Shown here: positions 9,913-16,209 of the stretch, in pieces
Layout: each line of letters opens with the position of its first letter
Position numbering within the stretch: the first letter of the stretch is position 1
Assembly (NCBI GenBank): GCA_964548225.1
Contig: CAZJQP010000001.1
Span: 62,001-126,000 of the forward strand
Source: CALMEH01 sp964548225
GTDB taxonomy: Bacteria; Acidobacteriota; Blastocatellia; Pyrinomonadales; Pyrinomonadaceae
DNA: 64,000 bases
Direction of reading: 5' to 3'
The notes under the pieces: model-generated
The model's database searches: none
What the model saw: the letters and a program-made list of their open reading frames with translations, nothing else
Told to the model about the DNA's origin: nothing
Program-made: the position numbers and the translations under genes

Positions 9913-10146
9913 ATAAGACATTTCGCAAGCATAATGAAGCATCTTGCAGGCGTAATGAAGCATTTCGCAGGTTTGATGAAATATCTTGCGGGTGTGATGA
10001 AGCATTTCGCAAGCGAAATGCTTCATCTTGCAAGCGAAATGCTCCATCTCGCAAGCGAAATGCTTCATCTTGCAAGCGTAGTGGAGCATTTCGCTTGCGT
10101 AATGGAGGATTTTGCCTGCAAGATGCTTCATCTTGCAAGCGAAAAG
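9913..10146. repeat. 21-bp tandem repeat array 1
   Basis: About eleven consecutive 21-bp units of the form ATGAAGCATTTCGCAAGCGAA lie between the FG-GAP gene and sixA, with unit starts exactly 21 bases apart (9934, 9955, 9976 and so on to 10123). From about 10018 the first half of most units is inverted (ATGCTTCAT in place of ATGAAGCAT). Because 21 is a multiple of three, several frames stay open on both strands. The + frame would encode heptads like MKHLAGV and MLHLASE from a TTG near 9901 to TAA at 10147; the minus strand also stays open. There are no unique spacers, so it is not a CRISPR. Whether any frame is translated is unknown. This array fills most of the 327-bp gap between genes. Confidence 0.9.
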
Positions 10147-10175
10147 TAAGGCAAACGGGACGCTTGCCTTACTTT
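10143..10175 (-). terminator. Hairpin downstream of sixA
   Basis: AAGTAAGGCAA at 10144-10154 pairs with TTGCCTTACTT at 10164-10174. In the reverse orientation it follows the sixA stop by about 12 bases, but the following T-run is short, so it is a weak terminator candidate. Confidence 0.5.
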
Positions 10176-10186
10176 CAAACACCTTC

Positions 10187-10693
10187 TCAAACTGCGCCGA
10201 GCGATTTCAAATCATCTTTCGGTCGAATCAAAATTCGCAATTTGCCACAATCAGCGGCGGTTTCGTTCCAATTTTCGATGTTTAAATCAATGACTGCCAA
10301 AGCCGCCGTTGGCATTGATTTAATTTCGCCGGTCAGAGTTTTTAACAAACCTTCGAGTCCCGGATTATGTCCGACAATCATTGCCGAATCATATCTTTTG
10401 TCTAATTCGGAAATGATTTTCAAAAGCCTCAGTGGACTGGCTTCATAGACTCTTTCATCGTATTTGATTTCTCTCGGAATTTGCGCCAATTCCTTTACCA
10501 GAATTGCCGTTTGTTTAGCACGTTTGGCAGGCGAACTGACAATTATTGCGGGCTGAAAAAAATTTTCATACATTTTTTTACCCATTAAAGGTGCAGTTTT
10601 CAGTCCGCGTTTGTTGAGCGGACGATCAAAATCGGACAAATTAAAATCATCCCAACTGGATTTCGCATGACGCAAGATAAAAAGTGTCTTCAT
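10187..10693 (-). CDS. sixA: SixA-type phosphohistidine phosphatase
   Basis: A 168-aa cytoplasmic protein of the histidine phosphatase superfamily. The N-terminal L-R-H8-A-K-S-S-W motif replaces the RHG of mutases and is typical of SixA. Further markers are the basic DFDRPLNKRG segment, SSPAKRAKQTA, the glutamate in DERVYEASP and the second histidine in VGHNPGLE. The length matches SixA (about 160). SixA removes phosphate from histidine phosphotransfer domains or acts on small phosphoesters; the substrate here is unknown. It stands alone between the 21-bp array and mscL and is divergent from mscL. Confidence 0.9.
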   Translation of the reverse strand: MKTLFILRHAKSSWDDFNLSDFDRPLNKRGLKTAPLMGKKMYENFFQPAIIVSSPAKRAKQTAILVKELAQIPREIKYDERVYEASPLRLLKIISELDKRYDSAMIVGHNPGLEGLLKTLTGEIKSMPTAALAVIDLNIENWNETAADCGKLRILIRPKDDLKSLGAV

Positions 10694-10833
10694 TAAAAAA
10701 AGACTCCTCCCAAGATAGATTTTTATTGATTTCGCTATATGACAAACGGCAAATTTCGGTCAATCAAACTATATCAATTTTTCGGAAAAATTGGTAATAC
10801 CGATAATATTTTCAATGATTTTGCTATGCAAAT

Positions 10834-10862
10834 TTGACACAAAACTAGAAAACGCTTAAATT
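10834..10862 (+). promoter_or_regulatory. Predicted sigma-70-type promoter of mscL
   Basis: TTGACA at 10834-10839, a 17-base spacer, then TAAATT at 10857-10862. The mscL ATG lies 44 bases further, with GGAGAT about 9 bases before it. Confidence 0.5.
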
Positions 10863-10905
10863 TCTAATTCGTCCCCAACACAAAACAACAGGAGATTAAA
10901 AAAAT

Positions 10906-11328
10906 ATGTGGAGTGATTTTAAAGCATTCATTGCACGCGGAAACGTGCTTGATTTGGCTGTAGCCGTCATCATAGGCGCGGCTTTTGGGAAAATTATTAC
11001 GACTTTGGTTGAAGGAATTATTATGCCGTTTGTCGGTTTGATTACTGGTGGCATTGACTTCAAAACAAAATTTTGGGACTTAAGCGGAAAACTTCCGGCA
11101 AACGCGACTGCCGAACAAATCGAAGCTGCGAAAAAAGCCGGTGCGCCGCTTGTTATGTATGGACAACTAATTACAGACATTATCACATTTTTGATTGTCG
11201 CTTTCGTTGTCTTTTTGATTGCGCGTTGGGCGGTGAAACTGTTCAAAGGTTTGGAAGCACCGGCAGCCGGACCGAGTGCGGAAGAAACTCTTTTGACGGA
11301 AATCCGCGATATTTTGGCAAAGAAATAA
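10906..11328 (+). CDS. mscL: Large-conductance mechanosensitive channel MscL
   Basis: A 140-aa inner-membrane protein. The N-terminal amphipathic helix (FKAFIARGNVLDLAVAVIIGAAFGKI) leads into TM1, followed by a periplasmic loop (residues about 45-80), TM2 (ITDIITFLIVAFVVFLIARWAVKL) and a C-terminal cytoplasmic helix (EETLLTEIRDILAKK). This is the full MscL layout and length. The channel opens under high membrane tension to release solutes during hypo-osmotic shock. Single-gene unit with its own promoter, Shine-Dalgarno site and downstream hairpin. Confidence 0.97.
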   Translation: MWSDFKAFIARGNVLDLAVAVIIGAAFGKIITTLVEGIIMPFVGLITGGIDFKTKFWDLSGKLPANATAEQIEAAKKAGAPLVMYGQLITDIITFLIVAFVVFLIARWAVKLFKGLEAPAAGPSAEETLLTEIRDILAKK

Positions 11329-11343
11329 ATTTCGTTTTTTTCG

Positions 11344-11396
11344 CAATTAATCCGGCTCAATAAGCGGAGAATTGAATCGGATTAATTGTGTTTTTG
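11344..11396 (+). terminator. Terminator-like hairpin after mscL
   Basis: CAATTAATCCG at 11344-11354 pairs perfectly with CGGATTAATTG at 11378-11388, followed by TGTTTTT. The loop is long (23 bases), which lowers confidence. It lies between the convergent genes mscL and the cyclo-ligase gene. Confidence 0.6.
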
Positions 11397-11411
11397 GCTT
11401 AAAGTATCAGG

Positions 11412-12005
11412 TTAAAAGTGCAATGTCGGTTGTTCAAAATTCCATATTTTCTCCGGTGTAATGCAAAAATCGAGTTTTACATCGAAATCATTGGCATCAA
11501 AAATTTTTTCGACGGGCGGAAAAAAACTCACACCGATTTTTTGACAATCCGCACGGCAATTCCGCAAAAATTTATCATAAAAACCTTTTCCGTAACCGAC
11601 TCTGAAACCTTGAAGATCAAAACATAAAAGCGGCACTAAAACTAAATCAATCAATTGGCTTTCGACCAATTCACGATGCTTCGGTTCGGAAATCATCCAC
11701 GAATTTTGCACGAGTTCGGTGGCAGATGTGAACTTAAGATTCTCGATTTCATTTTTCTCAAAATCAACTCGCGGCACAAGCGTTTCGATGTGCGGAAAAA
11801 CTTTCCAAACTTTATGAAAAATCAGCTTTGTATCAATCTCTCTAAACTTTTCGATTGGTAAAAAGCAATGCAGAAAATTGATTTTCCTTAAATCAAATTC
11901 TTGGAAAAATTTCGCGGCAATATTTTCATTTTTATGATTTATTTCTTCGCGTGAAAGCAGTTTTCGCTTTTCGAGATAAATTTTGCGGAGTTCGTGTTTC
12001 TTCAT
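11412..12005 (-). CDS. 5-formyltetrahydrofolate cyclo-ligase
   Basis: A 197-aa protein with the family signatures: N-terminal KHELRKIYLEKRKLLS, LVPRVD in the middle, LVLVPLLCFDLQGFRVGYGKGFYD near residue 140 (the nucleotide/folate-binding loop) and a C-terminal LDFCITPEKIW. The enzyme uses ATP to convert 5-formyl-THF to 5,10-methenyl-THF in one-carbon metabolism. It is the last gene of the reverse-strand run beginning at 15678 and starts 2 bp after the stop of the response-regulator gene, so it is probably co-transcribed. No functional link to the two-component genes is evident. Confidence 0.92.
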   Translation of the reverse strand: MKKHELRKIYLEKRKLLSREEINHKNENIAAKFFQEFDLRKINFLHCFLPIEKFREIDTKLIFHKVWKVFPHIETLVPRVDFEKNEIENLKFTSATELVQNSWMISEPKHRELVESQLIDLVLVPLLCFDLQGFRVGYGKGFYDKFLRNCRADCQKIGVSFFPPVEKIFDANDFDVKLDFCITPEKIWNFEQPTLHF

Positions 12006-12007
12006 TT

Positions 12008-12724
12008 TTAAGTGAATTTACTTTTGAGTTTTACCGCATAACGACGGCTGACGGCAAGCGTTTGACGAAAATTTTTCAAACGAACCTGCAACGTGCGATT
12101 AAACCACGTTTCGATTTCTTCGATTTCTTCCAAATTAATAATCGTCTGCCGATGAATCCGCAAAAAATGCTTTTCAGGAAGACGGATTTCCCATTCACGC
12201 AAAGATTTTTCGATGAGAAATTTTTGTTTGTCGGTTGTAAAAACTTCCGAATAATCGCCCGAAGCATTTATGTGTGAAATGTCATAAACCTTCAAGAAAA
12301 TTGAACGATTGCCGATTTCAAGAAAGATTCGATCATCAATTTCAAATGGTCGAAGCTCCGGTTTTTTATCCGATTCCTTGGCAATTCGTTCAATTGCTTT
12401 TGCCAATCTTTCGGGATTTACAGGTTTCAAAAGATAATCGAGCGCATTGATTTCAAAAGCGCGAATCGCATAAGCATCAAAAGCCGTAACGAAAATTAAC
12501 TTAAAATTCGCATCTGTTTTTTCGAGCAAATCAAAGCCGTTTTCATTTTGCATTTGAATATCGAGAAAAACAATTTCCGGTTTTTCTTTTTCAATCAAAG
12601 TTGTGGCTTCCGACAAATTTTCCGCTTCGCCCGCGATGGTAATTTCGTCAAATTCCGCAAGAAGTCGGCGCATTTCTTTCCGCGCCAGCCGCTCGTCGTC
12701 AACGATAATTGCTTTGTATTTCAT
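12008..12724 (-). CDS. LytTR-type response regulator
   Basis: A 238-aa protein with an N-terminal receiver domain (VDDERLARKEM; phospho-acceptor D55 in EIVFLDIQMQ; conserved lysine in LDYLLKPVN) and a C-terminal LytTR DNA-binding domain (residues about 140-236: HINASGDYSEVFT, LREWEIRLPEKHFLRIHRQTIINLEEI). It belongs to the LytR/AlgR family, which acts on cell envelope, virulence and extracellular enzyme genes. It lies 12 bp downstream of its cognate kinase gene and in one run with a serine hydrolase and an NTF2-like gene, which may be its targets. Confidence 0.95.
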   Translation of the reverse strand: MKYKAIIVDDERLARKEMRRLLAEFDEITIAGEAENLSEATTLIEKEKPEIVFLDIQMQNENGFDLLEKTDANFKLIFVTAFDAYAIRAFEINALDYLLKPVNPERLAKAIERIAKESDKKPELRPFEIDDRIFLEIGNRSIFLKVYDISHINASGDYSEVFTTDKQKFLIEKSLREWEIRLPEKHFLRIHRQTIINLEEIEEIETWFNRTLQVRLKNFRQTLAVSRRYAVKLKSKFT

Positions 12725-12736
12725 TTGTTTCGCAGG

Positions 12737-13795
12737 CTAATTTCTTTCCAAAATTTCAATTCGCGCTTTCACGAAATCGCCGTCTTGTTTTAATTCAAAT
12801 TTTCCGTTATCTCCGAAAAGTTTCTCCAATCTTTCGCGCACGTTTTTTAGACCGATTTTCGTGCCGTTACCGTTAGCATTGTTGTTTAATTTGCCGGAAT
12901 TTGAGACTTCTAAAAACAATTTATGATCCGAAACACGCGCCGCGAGTTTGATTTGCAACGGTGTCCGACTGGTTTGCAAGCCGTGTTTGATGGCATTTTC
13001 GACCAACGGATTGAGCAGAAAACACGGCACTTTGAAGTCTTCCGCCACCGTTTCTATTTCATATTCAACCAATAACTTCTCCTCAAATCGAATTTTTTCA
13101 ATCGCCAGATAATTTCGCACGGCTTCGAGTTCATCACGCAGAGCGATTTTTTTCGCGCTTTCGTTGAGCAAAGAATAACGCAAAAATTCGGAAAGTTGCG
13201 TAATCATTTGCTTAGCATTTCCCGCATTTTCGTCAACCGATGCACGAATCGAATTCAGCGCGTTAAACAGAAAATGCGGATTGAGTTGGTATCGCAACAT
13301 TTCGAGTTGCGCCTTGTTTGCCAAAGCCGATGACGCAAGCGCATTTTCGCGTTCTTTTTGCCACGCAAGCCAATTTTTTACGCCCAAATATAATGCGCTC
13401 CAACCAATCAGAGTCGTCGCGTAATCGAGCGCAATTCGCGGACTACGAGCGAGATAATTGTTCAAATTCAGAATCGGATTTGTCAGATAAGCGTAATAAA
13501 ATTCGATGCCCGTCCAAGCGTATCCGAAAACCGAAGCGCAAATCAAAACCAACAAAATCAGCCAACCGATTGAAAGCCGATTTCCGAAGCGTTGATATAA
13601 AGGACGTAAAAAAAACGATGTCAGAAAAAATCCGGTCAAAGCGCGAAAACCCTTTAAGTAAAATAAGTTAAGATAGTTTTCGGGCAGGGCAATCGTCAAA
13701 AAAGTAATATAAATTACAACAAAATAAACAATCCATCCGACAAATTGGATTGTCCAAAACGAAGGTAATTTTTCCTTAAAGTCGAACAGTTGCAT
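12737..13795 (-). CDS. LytS/YehU-type sensor histidine kinase
   Basis: A 352-aa membrane kinase. Four or so hydrophobic segments occupy residues 10-145, with no separate extracytoplasmic domain. The His_kinase domain carries the phospho-accepting H174 in LRYQLNPHFLFNALNS, followed by a HATPase_c domain with the N-box (LLNPLVENAIKHGL) and G-box (GTKIGLKNVRERLEKLFG). Cognate partner of the LytTR regulator. Its small membrane sensor suggests that it detects a membrane or quinone/peptidoglycan-related cue; the signal is not deducible. Confidence 0.95.
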   Translation of the reverse strand: MQLFDFKEKLPSFWTIQFVGWIVYFVVIYITFLTIALPENYLNLFYLKGFRALTGFFLTSFFLRPLYQRFGNRLSIGWLILLVLICASVFGYAWTGIEFYYAYLTNPILNLNNYLARSPRIALDYATTLIGWSALYLGVKNWLAWQKERENALASSALANKAQLEMLRYQLNPHFLFNALNSIRASVDENAGNAKQMITQLSEFLRYSLLNESAKKIALRDELEAVRNYLAIEKIRFEEKLLVEYEIETVAEDFKVPCFLLNPLVENAIKHGLQTSRTPLQIKLAARVSDHKLFLEVSNSGKLNNNANGNGTKIGLKNVRERLEKLFGDNGKFELKQDGDFVKARIEILERN

Positions 13796-13804
13796 TGCTT
13801 TGAA

Positions 13805-15208
13805 TTATTTGATTTTTTGAGCTTTCACGATTTCATATAACGTGCTGTCACCTTGATACGCAATAAAACCCGTAACTACTCCGTTTGCGTCTTTAACAAA
13901 CTTATACTGTATGTCAAAGGATTTTAGAAAGAAATCAGTTTCCGATTCGGCGAACATCTCGGCTTTCGGTAATCCTGATTCAATCACCATCAATTTTCCG
14001 TTTTCGTTGGTAATTGTGTAATCCGTCGGCGGAAATTGTGCCTTATATTGTCCGACATATTTATCCAAAACGGAAGATGCGACGTTAATCGCTTTACGTT
14101 CTTTCGGAATTTCATACGCCGCACCGAAAACGATTGCTGATAAGACGTTGCTGATTTTTCCTGAAGAACCGCGCCCGTTATTGCTCAAAACAATGACGGT
14201 TACGCGATCGGACGGAAAACGTGCAAGGTAAGTTATAAAACCTGCGAGATTACCGCCGTGAGCTATTTCCTGACGACCGAATTTTTGGCTTGTCCACCAA
14301 CCGTAAGCGTAACTTTTGCCCGGATACATTTCCTTAAATGGTGTGAACATTTCGTCAATTGATTTTTTCGACAAGAGTTTTTCCGTGTAAAGTGCCTTGT
14401 CCCAAAGCAATAAATCTTCGGTTGTCGAGTAAATTCCGCCTGCCGAGTAGAGCCGAATTATCTCCGCATATGGCACATTTGTTATCGGATCGCCCGGCAG
14501 TTGTCTGTAACCTGTGGCGCGATTTTTGATGATGCGGAGCGGATCTTCGTAACCTGTCTGCTTCATTTCCAAAGGCGTAAAAATATTTTCTTGCAAAAAA
14601 TCCCCATATAATTTTCCCGAAACGCGCTCAATGATAAAACCGAGCAGAGTATAACCTGAATTTGAATATTTGAAGTTTTCGCCCGGAGTGAAATCTAAAG
14701 GCTTTTTTCCGGTCGCTTCGAGCCATTGATCCCAGGGAACGGGAAGTCCGCGAAGCGCACCTAATTCTAATGCCGATACGCCCGGAATGCCGTGAGTCAT
14801 CGTCAAAAGATGCCGAATCGTAATCGTTTGCCACGCTGTCGGGCAATCAGCCAAATATTTGCAAGCATTGTCGTTAATGTTTAATTTTCCACGCTCTTGC
14901 AACATCATTATCGCTGTTGCCGTAAATTGTTTTGTAATTGATGCGAGGCGAAAAACGGTCTTCGGTGTGTTTGGCACATCCAATTCGACATTTGCCATTC
15001 CGTAACCTTTGCTGACTATTGTTTTTCCGTCAAGCGCAATTAAAATCGCGCCGTTGAAACGCTCGACTTCAACGGCAGACTTCATATATTCGTCAACTTT
15101 TGCTGTGATTTCCCGTGTTGAAGGCACGATTGTTTTTTGCGCCGAAACGGATTGAAAAATGAATAAAAAGCAGAGAGCGAATATTACAAAACGATTAAAG
15201 ATATTCAT
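13805..15208 (-). CDS. Secreted serine hydrolase of the class C beta-lactamase/DD-peptidase fold
   Basis: A 467-aa protein with signal peptide (residues 1-23, cleavage near VSAQ). The active-site triad motifs of the beta-lactamase/CubicO family are present: S90-I-T-K93 (SxxK), Y181-S-N183 (YxN) and HGG in EIAHGGNLAG. A C-terminal 100-residue domain (DUF3471-like, YVGQYKAQF) follows. Such enzymes are esterases, D-aminopeptidases or DD-peptidases; true beta-lactamase activity is less likely because the C-terminal extension and motif spacing are those of CubicO proteins. It lies 9 bp upstream of the histidine kinase gene in the same operon. Confidence 0.92.
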   Translation of the reverse strand: MNIFNRFVIFALCFLFIFQSVSAQKTIVPSTREITAKVDEYMKSAVEVERFNGAILIALDGKTIVSKGYGMANVELDVPNTPKTVFRLASITKQFTATAIMMLQERGKLNINDNACKYLADCPTAWQTITIRHLLTMTHGIPGVSALELGALRGLPVPWDQWLEATGKKPLDFTPGENFKYSNSGYTLLGFIIERVSGKLYGDFLQENIFTPLEMKQTGYEDPLRIIKNRATGYRQLPGDPITNVPYAEIIRLYSAGGIYSTTEDLLLWDKALYTEKLLSKKSIDEMFTPFKEMYPGKSYAYGWWTSQKFGRQEIAHGGNLAGFITYLARFPSDRVTVIVLSNNGRGSSGKISNVLSAIVFGAAYEIPKERKAINVASSVLDKYVGQYKAQFPPTDYTITNENGKLMVIESGLPKAEMFAESETDFFLKSFDIQYKFVKDANGVVTGFIAYQGDSTLYEIVKAQKIK

Positions 15209-15225
15209 ATTTTGAACGATAAAAG

Positions 15226-15678
15226 TTATTTTTTCGGCTGTCCTTTCGACTCAACATAAAAAGATTTGTTGACGATTTTCCATTCGCCATCAATTTTGAG
15301 CAAAGTCATATAATCAACAAACTTAGCAGTCGGATAATCGAGAATAATTTTGCCGATTGCGGCATTGCCCGAAACTTCGATGCTCTCAATCCAACGCTTT
15401 CTATCGGCTTCGTCCGCCGCCGGTTTGCCGTCTTTCATTCCGGCAATATATTCCTCAAAAGTGCGCGTCGTATATTTGCCGTCGCGGACGAACATCATTT
15501 TTCCCTCAGTATGAAAAGCCTTTTTCATAAACTCGGCATTGCCCGTTTCGTGTCCTTTCAAGTAATTTTCGAGCGGAATTTTTACCGCGTCAATTTCTTT
15601 TCCGTCCGCCCAAACTTTGTAGCCATAGGACAAACTGCCGATTCCGATCAATAAAAACAAAACGATAAATTTTTTCAT
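15226..15678 (-). CDS. Secreted NTF2-like (putative lumazine-binding-type) protein
   Basis: A 150-aa protein with signal peptide (MKKFIVLFLLIGIGSLSYG) and one NTF2-like cone fold: ENYLKGHETGNAEFMKKAFHTEG at residues 38-60 and KIDGEWKIVNKSFYVE at the end, as in the Lumazine_bd_2/SnoaL-like group. The function is unknown; members bind small ligands. First gene of the run that includes the serine hydrolase and two-component pair (17-bp spacing), so probably an accessory to the hydrolase. Confidence 0.85.
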   Translation of the reverse strand: MKKFIVLFLLIGIGSLSYGYKVWADGKEIDAVKIPLENYLKGHETGNAEFMKKAFHTEGKMMFVRDGKYTTRTFEEYIAGMKDGKPAADEADRKRWIESIEVSGNAAIGKIILDYPTAKFVDYMTLLKIDGEWKIVNKSFYVESKGQPKK

Positions 15679-15785
15679 AATTATTTTTTCCGTAGAATTT
15701 GGTTTCTGAAATAAATATACGGCGGTTTTCTCGGAATGGTTAGAAAAAATCTGTGAGCGGTCAGAATACGGGTTAAACGGTAAAA

Positions 15786-15825
15786 AAAATCACACTTTCG
15801 TCGAAAAAAACGAAAATGTGATTTT
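15786..15825 (-). terminator. Terminator of the small basic-protein gene
   Basis: AAAATCACACTTTCG at the left pairs with CGAAAATGTGATTTT at the right. On the reverse strand the stem is followed by an eight-T run. It lies 22 bases after the stop of the gene at 15848-16036, which supports that gene being transcribed. Confidence 0.75.
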
Positions 15826-15847
15826 AATATGGAAAGTCTGATTTGTT

Positions 15848-16036
15848 TTATCCGCGTTTTTTGTCAGGTCTGATTTTGTTTGCGGTGCTTGTTTTAATTG
15901 CTGATTCGGTCGGCTTAAAGCCTTGCTCGGTTTTTGTGCCGGCAATTGTTTTAGAATTTGCCAAAAGTTTTGAATCTTCTAAAATTTTTCGCGCCGCTTT
16001 TGCCGTTTTGCTTAATCTCTTTTTTGATTGTGCCAT
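15848..16036 (-). CDS. Small basic hypothetical protein
   Basis: A 62-aa, strongly basic protein (MAQSKKRLSKTAKAARKI at the start, KIRPDKKRG at the end) without hydrophobic segments or cysteines. It could bind nucleic acid, judged only by charge. The ORF is short and lacks a strong Shine-Dalgarno site, but it fills a space otherwise empty of genes and is followed directly by a good terminator on the same strand, which argues that it is real. Family not recognised. Confidence 0.65.
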   Translation of the reverse strand: MAQSKKRLSKTAKAARKILEDSKLLANSKTIAGTKTEQGFKPTESAIKTSTANKIRPDKKRG

Positions 16037-16167
16037 GATATTTTTACTTACATTTTAAGTTTATCCGAAAAACTTATTATACGCATCGCTATTACCAATC
16101 AAAAGCTAAATTATTTTGCCCAAATCAATTAACGACTTTCTTTAAAAGTTCGATTTATAAAAAATAT

Positions 16168-16203
16168 AAAAAGGCGAAAGAACCCCAAACCTCTCGCCTT
16201 TTT
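16168..16203 (-). terminator. Terminator of the M1-like protein gene
   Basis: AAAAAGGCGA at 16168-16177 pairs with TCGCCTTTTT at 16194-16203; the reverse strand reads stem, loop, stem then TTTTTATATTTT. It begins 7 bases after the stop of the gene at 16210. Confidence 0.85.
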
Positions 16204-16209
16204 CACTTT

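Noticed and set aside
9901..10149. ORFs over the 21-bp array on both strands as protein genes
   Set aside because: A 21-bp period keeps several frames open by arithmetic. No ribosome site or start of good quality was found, so they are described as a repeat and not as genes.
13805..15208. An antibiotic-resistance beta-lactamase
   Set aside because: The SxxK, YxN and HGG motifs fit, but the C-terminal domain and overall sequence are those of CubicO-type hydrolases.
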